Source of the DNA: Luzula sylvatica
Lineage: Eukaryota > Streptophyta > Magnoliopsida > Poales > Juncaceae
Reading direction: 5' to 3'
NCBI GenBank assembly: GCA_946800325.1
Contig: OX326959.1
Coordinates: 5,104,501 to 5,168,500 of the forward strand
Length of the DNA: 64,000 bases
Within the stretch, counting starts at the first letter, position 1. Each line of letters begins with the position of its first letter. The notes under the pieces are model-generated. The model was not told the DNA's origin and searched no databases. It saw only the letters and a program-made list of their open reading frames with translations. Shown here one piece after another: positions 47,716 through 59,580 of the stretch. The translations under genes and the position numbers were made by a program.

Positions 47716-48508
47716 ACTATATGAGGATTACGAATTTTCTTGGAGTTCTACTTCTAATGCAGATGATCCATCCATACTAGTGGAGATGCTAACCACTTGG
47801 CTCCGAGATCCTTCCATCATTGATGCGGATTAGAAAAAAATAGTGGGATTAATTAACATGTACTTTTATTAATATGTTAAAAATAATAATTAATTCGATT
47901 TTTGTGTTAATTTGATTGATAATTATCCCAATTAATCATCATCGGAATCCGCATAAAAAATGAAAGAGAAGAGTTGTGAGGACATAGTAAATGCCCTCTT
48001 AATTTATATATACCCGTGTTTACATGCTTTATAATTTAATTTTAATTAATAAAAGAAAATTGTCGAACGGGTTTACAAAATTTCGCTAGCATGTTACAAA
48101 CTACCAACAAAACTAACGATCTAACCTATCGATCGATCACACGAATCAGATTCGTTTGAAAATTATGGAAATTGAAAGTATTTAACTCGGGTCCAAATTT
48201 AACAAGCTCAAGAATATATATTTCTGGATTTCACTCAAGATTATGCTATAATTTAATTTAATTACATGTGAGTAAAATCGAAGGGAACACACATTAATCA
48301 ATGATAGAATTCTCATGCAAGAAAATCTGGCCAAATGTGGATGGTCCCGTAGGCGCAAAGGAGGATGTAAACTCTGCTCTTCGTCAATAGAAACGACAAC
48401 ACATATATTCATCCAATGACATTACACTAAAGAATGCCGCAAAATCCTACCAATCAACTCGACAAATAAATAAACTCTAGTTCATATTTAGCTAAAATAC
48501 ATAGAGAT
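47716..48508. other. Non-coding A+T-rich interval
   Basis: No gene recognised. The frame at 48412-48182 has no domain. Confidence 0.45.
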
Positions 48509-48510
48509 AG

Positions 48511-48992
48511 CGGTGGGCAAATGGTTCGGTTTATTTGGGAACCGAACCGAAACGAACCGGTCGAATTCGGTTTAATCGGTTCGGTTTTTCGGTTTATTTG
48601 GTTCGGTTCGGATCAAAAATTGATATTGTTCGGTTTATTCGGTTCGGTTCGATTTTGGTATTTTCATAACCGATTAAACCGAACCGACCGAATTAATACT
48701 ATTTTTCACTTTTTCTATTATATTTATTTAAAAAATTAAAATTAAACATTGTAAAATTAGAAATAACGTAAGTATATTTCATATGATTTGTTTTTAATTT
48801 TTTTTTAAACAACATTTGAATTTTAACATTATAAAACTTCTAATTCGGTTCAACCGAATAAACCGAATAAGAAATTCGATTTATTCGGTTCGGTTTTAAA
48901 TCGGTTCAAATTTTATTCGGTTCGGTTCGGTTTGAATCTAATTCGGTTTGCTCTTATTCGGTTCGGTTCGGTTCGGCCGAAGGCCCACCTTT
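48511..48992. mobile_element. hAT-like element with CGGTTCGG/TTTATTCGG body
   Basis: Ends are imperfect inverted repeats: CGGTGGGCAAATGGTTCGG on the left and AGGTGGGCCTTCGGCCGAAC from the right. Degenerate CGGTTCGGTTTATT units lie inside both ends around an A+T core (48690-48840). ATAGAGA on the left and ATAGAGG on the right may be an eroded target duplication. Same architecture as the elements at 11441 and 15035. Open frames here are repeat-derived. Confidence 0.7.
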
Positions 48993-51324
48993 GATAGAGG
49001 AGGATCGAATGTGAATTATAACAATCAACAGAAAACGAAAAATCTGCTAATCTGCTAATTCCAACATTAGTAGCATCAGTATCGGCAAATATAGCCAATG
49101 GATTTTTCATTGTTAATTAGTGTGAAACACTGTAAATCTGTTTGAATTATCTCTGTTTGTATCATTCTTGTAAGACTTACAAAACAAATTAATAGAAATC
49201 GAGTCTTATGCACATTTACGCCGCTACAAAGTGGAAAAATTCGTAGTTACCATCGAAAGAGAAAATATTATACAATTGGAATTTATTTTTTAAAAATAAT
49301 TTTGATTTATTAATGAAAGATATTTATATTACTTTAATATTTAATATTATTAATTGTCATTTTATTTTTATAATTACTAGGATTACCTACCGATGGAGAG
49401 TAACATTACTTGCAAATATTTTCGACAAAAATACAATTATGCATGTAGACAAATTTTGGTTCTATTGTATCCTGTATATAAATTTCATGCATGTAGGTAT
49501 TTAGTGTTGGACACTTCTGATATTACCGGATATTTCGTAGCAAATTTGATATAACATTCAAAAATCTTCAAATACAAAAAGAAATATTCACATAAGATCT
49601 ATAAAACAAAAATTAGTTGACACACAGAAAGAAATATTGACATAAAATCTATAAAACAAAAAAATGAAGTATTACAACAATCACAATGACTTCGACCATA
49701 ATTTTATTTTTTTGTCATCCTACCAAAGATAAGAGAAAAAAAAAATCATCGTTTCACGCATTATTAATGTATTTAATATATCTGATAATATTTTTTTCAT
49801 TGTTCATAATTAATCAAATTTAAATTTATAAATTTGAAAAAAAAAATTATTGGTCTGGATTAATGGAATAAAACTATCATAAAAAGTAAATATAAATAAT
49901 AATTTTGTAAAGATCTCCAAAATACAAATAGTATTTTGCTTTTAAAAGATTAAAGATAAAATAATAAAAAATTGTTCAAATAAATATGACTTGTCATGTG
50001 TAAAATAAAATATAATAAAAATGGAATCAATCAAATTATTTTCTAATCATTTGGTTTACAATCCAATAAATGTTGCTCCGAGATGACATAGAAGGATGCG
50101 AATAGGCTTATATCCGAAATTTCTAAACAATATTAAATTATGTAACTATATGATCATTTTTAATTTTGTCACTTTTAGAATAAATCAATTATGCTAATTA
50201 ACGAAGTACTTATAAATAAGTAATTACGAAAAATACTTGAATAAATAAATAAATAAAGAGCAAGTAAAGGAAAAAAAGAATAAGAATATAAAAATACCAT
50301 TACGGGAAAACAAATGCGGTAAAGTACAATGCAAATTCTAGTGTATTTTGCATAAATTTCGTCTTCATTTGAAATTTGAAATTTGAAATATCATACGAAA
50401 AGAATGCTGAAATTGTCCTCTCAAAAAAGAAAGGACTGAAATTGCAAAATAAATCCTGACTTTCAAATATAAAAAAGCCCCTGCAATTATTACATTTCGA
50501 AATAGTTTCTGATTTTGTTTTCCAATTAAGGTCCTTGATTTTATTTTCTATCAGTGCCCGACTTCGTTATGTTTGAATTTGACTTGTATACCTTTCTAGG
50601 TTCTCCTACATGTGGAACAAATCAAGTCGCAATGTCACAAGTAATGAAAGTGAATTATAATATTTTGGATAGTGTTTATAAGAGACATTTTAATATTTTG
50701 GTTAAGTAAGGGAAGTTATAATATTTTTTGGTTGTGTTTTGGAAGTGGAGTTTAATAATTTTCTGAGGATTGATTGTAAGAGAAAATTTCGGTTCATTCT
50801 TGATTGGTGTAAGCATTTGTAAAGTGAATTTTTCATATTTTTGGTTAAGTGTTTATTATTGAATGTTTTTTGTTGAATTATAATTTGAATTATTTTGGTT
50901 TAATAAATATCAAATTATAATTGATGATGAACACAATAATTGATTCATATCATGATATACTCATTTTACATATATATTATTTCGTGTATTAAATCTCAAA
51001 TTATTATTTCGAAATTATTATTTCAAAATTATTATTTTACAATAATTTTAAATCTCAAATTATAATTATTATTTTACAATAATTTTAAATCTCAAATTTT
51101 ACATATATACTCATGATATACTCATTTTACAATAATTGAAGATGAACACAATAATTGATTCATATCATGAACACAATAATAAATCTCAAAATTATTATTT
51201 CGAAATTATAAATTATATATTTTTTTTATCTTGTACTGATTATTTTTTATCATAATATACTTTCAAAAAAATTCTATATTCCTAGAGTGGAGTCACATAT
51301 ATATAATCTTTGGGCTAACACGAA
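48993..51324. other. A+T-rich intergenic DNA with local repeats
   Basis: No gene recognised. A ~60-bp unit containing GAAATATT(C/G)ACATAA and ATCTATAAAACAAAAA is duplicated in tandem at about 49575-49665. 50925-51215 is a mosaic of short repeats (AAATCTCAAAATTATTATTT, AATAATTGATTCATATCATG). Confidence 0.5.
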
Positions 51325-51668
51325 TACTCATTTTACAATTCTAATTCCTACAAACATAATTTCATAAATTATAAAATACTTATTCATCCAAACAAGCCCT
51401 AATATAATTCAAATTCATGGACCAAATATGATATTATAATAAAATTATTTTTATATGACATGATGTCGATATCACATCATTAATTAACTGTATAAATCAT
51501 AAAGGATGAAAAAAAACTAATTTAACAAAATTGATAATCAAGGAGTTGCTTGAACATAATTTAATTAAATGTTACGGGACAAATTGAACATTTCATAATA
51601 ATTTAGGAGTTGAAAGTGAACTTTTCATTATAATTTAGGAGTTGAAAGTGAATTTATCATTATTTAAT

Positions 51669-51918
51669 GAGTAATGATGTACATTTTCTAGTACTTTCTT
51701 CCAAGGGACTTGATGATGTGGATATGATTTAACACCTTAAAAATTAACACATAAATATATGATTTAACATCTTAATTTATGATTTAATTATTTTAATTTT
51801 TGATTGAACATTCAATTAAGATGTTGAAATATGAATTAATGTGTTAATTACTAAAGTGTTAAGTTTTATCTACATATTCAAGACTCTTTGGAGAAGATTA
51901 GGGGGTATGTCCAATATT
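51669..51918. mobile_element. MULE-type MITE, 250 bp
   Basis: Flanked by TTATTTAAT (51660-51668) and TTACTTAAT (51919-51927), an 8-of-9 target duplication. The left end GAGTAATGATGTACATTTTC belongs to the family seen at 15283. Confidence 0.8.
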
Positions 51919-52281
51919 TTACTTAATTATAATTCAGAAATCCGAACAAACTACCTGAAATTATTCATTTTACAATTTAATTCCTACAAATATAATTTCC
52001 TAAACTATAAAATATTTATTCATCCAAACAAGCCATAATACAATCCAAATTCATGAACCAAATATGATATTATAATAAAAATTATTTTTGTATGACAAGA
52101 TGCCGATATCACATCATTAATTAACTGTATAAATCATCACTTAACGGATGAAAAAACTAATTTAATAAAATTGATAATCGAGGAGTTGATTGATTGAACA
52201 TAATTTAATTAAATGTTACGGGACAAATTGAACATTTCATAATAATTTTGGAGTTGAAAGGGAACTTTTTTATTATTTAAT

Positions 52282-52532
52282 GAGTAGTGATGTACATCTT
52301 CCAGTATTCTTCCCCAGAAGATTTAATGACGTGGATATGATTTAACATTTTAAAAATTAACACATAAATATATAATTTAATATCTTAATTTATGATTTGA
52401 TTATTTTAGTTTATAATTAAACATCCAATTAAAATGTTTAACTATGAATTAATGTGTTAATTTACTAAGGTGTTAAGTCTTATCTACATATTCAAGACTC
52501 TTTGGGGAAGATTAGGGAGTATGTCCAACATT
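52282..52532. mobile_element. MULE-type MITE, 251 bp (duplicated copy)
   Basis: Same element and same flanks (TTATTTAAT 52273-52281, TTACTTAAT 52533-52541) as 51669-51918; copied by the tandem duplication and not by a new insertion. Confidence 0.8.
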
Positions 52533-52545
52533 TTACTTAATTATA

Positions 52546-52793
52546 ATGAGGGGCATGGTAGAAGGGCCTCTTAAATTATTAACTTCAGAATTTTTCGTTT
52601 GCCACCTTTGATTCTCCTTTTCCTCCTCCAAACAACCAAACTATCTAGTAGAATTACTTCCCTCACCTTACCAATCGTCTCATATTTCCTCAATATCTAT
52701 TTTTTCGTCTGTCTCGTCGTCGTCCCTCTTCCAAAATCCTAATCTCTCTTTTTCTCTCTCTCTGTTCCCGCTTATTCCTCTCAATCCAGCGCC
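52546..52793 (+). promoter_or_regulatory. Likely promoter/5' leader of the importin-type gene (copy B)
   Basis: A pyrimidine-rich leader (TCTCTCTTTTTCTCTCTCTC at about 52744-52763) leads into the ATG at 52794, as is common in plant 5' UTRs. Rearranged pieces of the same leader (TCATATTTCCTC(A/G)ATATCTATTT) precede copy D, which suggests this segment descends from the parental promoter. No TATA element could be assigned with confidence. Confidence 0.45.
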
Positions 52794-53259
52794 ATGGCCA
52801 AGGAAGCCGAACTCGAGCGACCCATGGCGGCCGTACCAGGTCTCGTCCCTGCTCAAGACGACGCGTCAATTGCAGTGATTTTGAAGAATTGCACTCCTGA
52901 GATTATCACTTGTTTTTTGGGTAGAAATGTTTCGAAATTACTATCTTTTCTTCATAATGGGAATCAAATGGTTCAGGAAGGCGTTTTGACTGCCTTGGCT
53001 TCTCTTGTTAATTCCTTGCAGTTAATTAATTATATTCGCAATAATTATTTGCATAATTTTGATGATAATATTTTGGGTTATTTCTGAATTTTAGGGGCAA
53101 TTCCAAAATTATTATGATGCCGTAATATCGCATTTGAAGGAAATTTTTATTAATTCGACTGATTGGTCAAATAGAATGCTTCGAGCCAAATCTATGGAAT
53201 GTATTAGATTGGTCGGTATGGCTGTTGGCAAAGATAAATTCAGAGACGACGCTAAACAG
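52794..53259 (+). pseudogene. Importin-5/IMB3-like partial paralogue, copy B (exons 1-2 only)
   Basis: Exon 1, 52794-53021, gives MAKEAELERPMAAVPGLVPA, an N-terminus of IMB3 type, which passes directly into the middle HEAT region (ILKNCTPEIITCF, NQMVQEGVLTALASLV). Exon 2 is 53095-53259 (GQFQNYYDAVISHLKEIF ... VGMAVGKDKFRDDAKQ). The splice donor after exon 1 is CAG|TT where copies A, C and D have CAG|GT, so splicing is probably lost. A MITE and another insertion follow exon 2 and exons 3-15 are missing. It is the best preserved example of the start codon and leader. Confidence 0.88.
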
Positions 53260-53270
53260 GTTTATAATTA

Positions 53271-53532
53271 GGGGGCTTCTATCATACATCTTTTTTCTTA
53301 TCATACACCCATTTTCAAGGATATTTGGAGTAATTATCCATTTGTGAATATTTAAGATAAGATCTCAAAATATATTTATCAATTAATGTTTGACTAAATT
53401 AGAATTTGTTGTTGTTCATTTAAAGAAAAATGTCCATAAAAAATAAATTTTATGATACACCCTTTTACAAATATAATTAATTGCTAAAATACCCAAAATA
53501 CCCTTGTAAAAGGGTGTACGGTAGAATTTCCC
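53271..53532. mobile_element. MULE-type MITE, 262 bp, in intron 2 of importin copy B
   Basis: Perfect 9-bp target duplication TTATAATTA (53262-53270 and 53533-53541). Inverted ends include CTTCTATCATACATC and, from the right, ATTCTACCGTACACCC. Same family as 43646-43906. Confidence 0.92.
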
Positions 53533-53542
53533 TTATAATTAA

Positions 53543-53559
53543 TCTCTCTCTCTCTCTCT
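53543..53559. repeat. Short (CT)n in intron 2 of importin copy B
   Basis: About 8 CT units, at the position of the long CT/GA runs in copies A, C and D. Confidence 0.85.
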
Positions 53560-53579
53560 CTGTATAGTGAGTACATTTT

Positions 53580-54182
53580 AGGGCGTGTTTGGATGACTGC
53601 AAGTATGGCAGTTAGTAGTAGTACTTACTGTAGTTAAGCTATTTCTTTTGTTTGGGTTGTGATAATTTATAAATTAATATTAAAATTATAAATATACTTA
53701 ACCAAGCTGGAAGCACCTGTATTAGGCTTGCAATTAAAAGTATACTCGACGAAAATATAATTTATATCACAACGAACATCAAATATAATTGATAATAGCA
53801 CTTCGGACATCAAATATGATTTATAGCTTAATTCAGTTACAGTCCTTGCAAATATAATTAAGACCAAAAATACAAATTGTTGCTTTGCACCACATCCAAA
53901 TAATAAAAATAACAAGATTCTAATGTATTTTATGTGTTTATTTTATGTATTACACAACATCCAAATATTTTTTTTAAATACTCGTAGGTATATATTATTT
54001 TATACATATTATTTTTTTGTAAATAAATACAACACGTATAAATCCAATATATATTTATACATTATTCTATCATTGAATATTATATTTGTTTACACTAATT
54101 TATTTATTTTCAGCTTTTTTTAATTATTTTGTTCTAAAATAATATGTGATTTGGATTCCGACTTTCAAACTTATGCTATGTA
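53580..54182. other. Probable MITE and A+T-rich DNA between copies B and C
   Basis: The sequence begins GGGCGTGTTTGGATGACTGC and near 53893-53906 and 53946-53955 has CACATCCAAATAA/ACATCCAAAT, a weak inverted partner. This fits a PIF/Harbinger-like MITE truncating copy B, but boundaries and target duplication are not certain. The remainder is A+T-rich with no gene. Confidence 0.4.
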
Positions 54183-57037
54183 TTATGATATGTCTTCATT
54201 TGAGTTTTTATCAGATGAATTTGTTTTTATAATGTTTGTCAATTTTTTAAATTTATGTATATATTTTTTTAAATTTGTTTGTATTTTTTTATCAGCAATC
54301 CGATTTTTTTTTCCGACGCGACCGAGTCTGGTCCGATTCGGTCGAGTCGCGAGTCGACTGGACCGGCCGAATCCGAGTCCGAGTCCGATATTGAGAACCA
54401 CGAATTGAAATTCATTTTCTTGAAGATCAAGGATAAATTGGAGAAAACCTTGTTGTTGTTGCGTCAGCGAGTTCCACGACGTCGCCAGCACTGCAGGCTT
54501 GCTCACTCGCGAAAATATTCTCAATAGGCTTATCATTCTACTTAATGTCTGTTGACTTGCCAAATCCTTCCCAAACAATATTACCTAAACAATTCAATTT
54601 CCAATTAACATTTAGTAAAGTCAATTAGAAATATTAATCAACCCTACCAACTTTTTTTGTGTCACCTTATCAAAAGTGTTTTTTTGAGTTTAGGGGCATC
54701 GTATATTTTCCCTTCACTTAATATCTAATTACAAAAGTAAAGTAAAGTAAAGTAAAGAATATACCTCAAGAAAAACGGACACGATTTTAGGGAGGTATTT
54801 ACTGTCAGGTCCTAATAACTCGGGATCAAAGCTGTAAACATCGATAAATATAATATTAATAATAACAAGAAGAAGAAGAAGAAGAAATGATAAATTTGAA
54901 ATAATTTATTTACCTTTCAAGCATATAGCAAAGTCGATTATGGACGACTTTGGCTTCGATTAAATTGCCTTTTAACGGCAAACAACTCAACCAAGCTGGA
55001 AACACCTGTTACGACGATCCATATTTGCATCAATAATTAATAAATTAATAATACATGTCTTTATAATTAAATAAAGTTCAATAAGTAGGAAATGCGTAAA
55101 AAAAAGAACCTGAGCAATATCGATGCTTTCTTTATGGTACTGGCAAATCTTACCGAGAGCGGAGACGGAGTTGTCGAACGCCATTAGATTCTCTGAATTT
55201 AACGCATCTACCCGTCTTATCACATTATTCAGCTTCGTCAATGCATCTGCATTTCAATATTAAGTATTAAAAAATAAACATGAATTATTAATATTTATCA
55301 AATATTGATAATTAATAATACCTCCTACGAGAGGCCGAAACACAGCTCCGCCGTATTCAGCACAGACTCCAATTCCATATGCAGCAGCTTGTCGAACATT
55401 GGCATCCACATCATTAGATGCTTCCAACAGGAACGGAAGAAATGTTTCGTAATATCTGTTTTAATTTAATACAAATACCAATATATAATTAGAAAAAATA
55501 ATTAAGGAAAATATTATTATTCGAAAGATAATAAGTACTTGTGAGCTGCTTCGTGACATTGTTCAGCCACATCATTGTAAATGCAAATGGCTATCCTCCT
55601 CTCCTCCCCCGTCTTATCTTTTCCCTGAACATAAAACATTTTGTCATTCAGACCCTTAAAGTTTGAAAATTACATCATAACCCTTTAAAAAACTCACCAG
55701 CATAGGAGTAATGTAAACAGACAGCTCGTCGAAGAATGGAAGGAAACTATTCTTGAAAATCTTAATTAGCGTGCCCAAACATTTTCCAACCTAATCAAAC
55801 ATCAAACACCCAATTTTAATTTTTCAATATACATTAATTAAAATAAGTACGACAACAACATTAATTAAAATATCTAACCTGATGGAAGATTTCTTCCTCA
55901 TCTTTGGCCCTCTCCAATCGCTCCGTTCTCCTCATTGCACTCGCAGTAATGACGTTCTTGATCTCGTCTACAATGGACCTCACTTGGTTTTCTCCTAGTA
56001 TTAGTCCAGATAACTACAAAAAAAAAAATTTAGTTTCTTGATGATCTTTAGAGAATATAAATGTTGCGAAAAGATAACAAACCTGCATGCATTCGTTCAA
56101 TGATTCGAGCATCGCAGCAACGATTGCGATTTCGCGCTCCTATACCAAACAAAAATCATACAAGTTAATATCATAATTAATTCCACAGTTAGTTAATTAA
56201 TTAATTAATATATGTTGCTTTTTAAAGAAACCTCGTTAAGAGCCTCGACTAAGGGTGGGATAATATAATCAGAGAGTTGCTTGAGATAGTCTTTAGGACA
56301 GCCTTGTGCTTGTTTCTTTACGACAACCTTTTTTGCTAAACTCAGTAATTTAGGCACAGCTACACAAAAAATAAAAAAAATGTATTTTAGCTATGATTTA
56401 CGACGAAAATATTTATATATTGTACCTGCTACCGCAGCCCTTTTCACTTCCTCGCTGTAATAGAACGTCAACAGAGGTTTCAGTCTATGAGAAACCTGAA
56501 AAGCAAAAAATAAAAAATAAAAAAAAAATATAAGAGAGTTGAACGAAATGAAGGGTTCAGATTCAAACCGGATAAATCCAAGGGAAAAAACCCTCTGGAA
56601 ATTCGTCAGCGTAACAAAAAAGAACATTACAAGCAATGGCTGTCTCCTTTATTACACCGGTTCTGACCCCTATCCTCCGGTCTCCGAATGTCATCGTCTC
56701 GATACTGTCATCATCAGAGTCTGCTGGTGTAAGGAAGTCTCTATCTTTCGGTTCAACTGTTTTGAGTAGCGCAGGAATCATGATATGTACGTAAGGGTCA
56801 AATTCTTGTCCCAAACACTTGTATATCCTTGTCCATGCCTGTTATAAATATATTTGTAATTTTATAAATTCGAGAACTAAATTGAATATTGTATAGAATA
56901 AATAGAAGATTCTAGAAGCGTGCCTGTAGCAGGTAGTGCCTTAGTTCGTCGTCGTTCATGCATTGACATCCTTGGAACGACATGCACACATCCATAACCT
57001 AATATAATTATGCAAATAAAAGTTACTCACTGTACAC

Positions 57038-57079
<42 letters not shown>

Positions 57080-57525
57080 ATTATAAACCTGTTTAGCATC
57101 GTCTCTGAATTTCTCTTTGCCAACAGCCATACCGACCAAACTAATACACTCCATAGACTTGCCTCTAAGCATTTTATTCGGCCAACCAGTGGCATTTATA
57201 AAAATCCACTTCAAATGTGGCATTACCGCATCGTAATACTTTTGGAATTGCCCCTAAAATTAAAAAATAAACCAAAAACACTATCATCAAAATTACGCAA
57301 ATATTAATTGCGAATAAAACTAATTACCTGCGAGGATTCAATAACAGAAGCCAAGGCAGTCAAAGCGCCTTCTCGAACCTTTCGCTTCCGATTCTGAAGA
57401 AGAACTAGTAATTTAAAAACAATTATATCCAAATAAAGAGTCAGATTCTCAGGAGTGCACTTCTCGCTGAAATTCAAAATCTTAGAAGCATCAGTCCGAA
57501 CTCGTGGATTCTGAAAATCGTCCAT
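54183..57525 (-). CDS. Importin-5/IMB3-like partial paralogue, copy C (15 exons)
   Basis: Minus-strand exons: 57525-57328, 57253-57089, 56998-56924, 56838-56569, 56495-56426, 56359-56232, 56139-56083, 56013-55879, 55790-55698, 55624-55539, 55455-55322, 55246-55110, 55005-54914, 54831-54765, 54584-54183. Phases agree and no stop interrupts: ~702 codons from the in-frame ATG at 57525. It encodes HEAT repeats of a nuclear import receptor. Exon 4 has the acidic SADSDDDSIET-type loop (here TPADSDDDSIETMTF), and the end has GKDLASQQTLSRM and VLATSWNSLTQQQQ. Sequence to about 57655 carries an N-terminal-like PAQFDALISAIKSQ in another frame. The C-terminus continues ~80 residues into an Arg- then Lys-rich tail read from low-complexity DNA. 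Possibly expressed, but the start is unconvincing. Confidence 0.82.
57040..57076. repeat. (GA)n microsatellite in intron 2 of importin copy C
   Basis: About 18 GA units; reads as CT on the gene strand, at the same place as in the other copies. Confidence 0.95.
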
Positions 57526-57655
57526 GGTGTTGGCCAAAGCAGGAAGAACCTTCAAATGATAACGAGTGTTACGAGTCTTCAAATCGGGGGCCGGCGAGCA
57601 CGGCAGTGGTTCAACAAAGTCTGGGACTTGATAGCGGAGATTAACGCGTCGAATT

Positions 57656-59120
57656 GAGCGGGTCGGGTGTTAGAATTTATCGAGTATTCGGTTAAGAGAT
57701 TGAAAGCTTTAACTTCTTAATTCATTGATTAATCGTGATTTTGAGTACCTGATTAATGATTATATACTAGTTGTATACTTGTATCGACCACTCAACTAAA
57801 TCCTAACGAGTTAACCTAGACCAATAATAAAAAACTATGGGGACCATTTGTTGCTCAAATAAAAAACAAATATAATTAAGACTATTTTTACTTGATTTTC
57901 ACAATCTAAAATAAAAAGGCCAACCGAAAAACAAAAAAAAAGTAAACAAACATTTAAACGAAACCAAAACCAAAAAAAAAGTTCCGTGGTCAAAAACAAA
58001 AAAAAACAAATATGTAAACTACACAAATATTTGTACTTGCTTTAATGTCATACAAACACTTCCGTTAAAGTTAATAAAATAATAATATAATTACTAGTTT
58101 AGCCTTGAATGATTCCCATAACAAACCCTTTGTTCAACAATCCTTCTCTAACAAGCTGTTACTTATTAATTGCTCATTTAGCATATTAAGCTTAGGCTCC
58201 AAACGATTTAAGACTTTCAGAACACTGAAGATAAATACATGGATCCAAACACGTTTCTATTTTTTTTATTTCTCATCAGGTTATATTTGAACAAATAAAC
58301 ATTAATAAAGTTTGAAGTGTTCTCATAAACCCACATACTAAAATTGCATGTTGTAAGTGGTAAAACATCTTCCTTCTCTTATCTAATTCTATCCTGGTTG
58401 AAAAGGAATAATGGAGAGCATTGGCCATTTTTCTCACTTCATTGCCTCCAGTCCAAAATATTTTCACTCACAAAATCAGAAAAAGAATTGAAGATCAGCC
58501 ACCTCGGTATCATGGATCTTTTATTTTTGAATAATTATATCATAATATTTAAATATTTTACTAATTTTTAGATTTTGATCAAGATAACATTGTTTTTATT
58601 TTGTAGATTAAAGATAAGTTAATTTGCATATGTGTTTTCTCTATTGTCTCAATCTTTTCTTTTTGAATAATTATATCATAATATTTAAATATTTTACTAA
58701 TTTAATGAAAGTATCATTTTTTATTCACAATTAATATAATTTCAGATTTTTTTTTAAACAATTAAATAAATATATTTTCCAACATTAACAAACTGAAATT
58801 ACCAATTCAACAACTTTTTACTCCTCAACTTATAATCCAATTCCGCCCTACTAATTCTGCGTGCCAAACGGCCGCTAAACAAACATATAACGAATTTTAG
58901 TTTTTAACGTGTTATAATCAATTTGGTAACCTTTGAATTGTCTCAAATTTCCTCGATATCTATTTCGATAGAAATTACTTTTCGTCACCTTTGAATTGTC
59001 TCATATTTTCTCCATATCTATTTTGAATTTAATTGACTCGATTTTGAATTGTCACATATTTTCTCGATATCTATTTAGAAATTACTTTCGTCACCTTTTG
59101 TCACCGAACTCGAGCAACCC
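57656..59120. other. Shared upstream region between divergent importin copies C and D
   Basis: No gene recognised. TTTTTGAATAATTATATCATA plus about 25 more bases is repeated at about 58527 and 58664. 58940-59110 is a scrambled set of leader-like repeats: (T/C)ATATTTTCTC(C/G)ATATCTATTT occurs about three times and GACTCGATTTTGAATT occurs here and again in exon 1 of copy D. Promoters of C and D, if any, must lie here. Confidence 0.5.
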
Positions 59121-59580
59121 ATGGCGGCCGTACGAGGTCGCAACCCTGCTCAATACGACGCGTACGCGTTAACTGACTCGATTTTGAATTTCAGCAAGAA
59201 TTGCCCTCCTGAGATGGTCACTCGTTATTTGGATTTAATTGTTCCCAAATTACTATTTCTTCTTCGGAATGGGAAGCGTAAGGTTCAGGAAGGCGCTTTG
59301 ACTGCCTTGGCTTCTGTTATTGATTCCTCGCAGGTAATTAATTTTGTTCACAAATATTATTTGCATAATTTTGATGATACTATTTTGAGTTAATTTTTAA
59401 TTTTAGGGGCAATTCCAAAAATATTATGATGCGGTAATGCCAGATTTGAAGAGGATTTTTGTAAATGCGACTGGTGTTTGGAAGAAAATGCTTAGAGGCA
59501 AGTCTATGGAATGTATTAGTTTGGTTGGTATGGCTGTTGGCAAAGATAAATTCAGAGACGACGCTAAACAGGTTTATAAT

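Larger units (their letters stand above)
51325..52545. repeat. Diverged tandem duplication of a ~610-bp block
   Basis: About 51325-51935 and 51960-52545 align over their whole length with small indels (offset ~613-636). Shared blocks include CATCCAAACAAGCC, GATATCACATCATTAATTAA and ATGTTACGGGACAAATTGAA. Each copy contains one MITE (51669 and 52282), so the MITE inserted before the block doubled. The second copy ends ~250 bp before importin copy B. Confidence 0.9.

Noticed and set aside
53922..54582. Independent plus-strand genes near 53923-54527
   Set aside because: They are A+T-rich chance frames and the antisense of the last exon of importin copy C.
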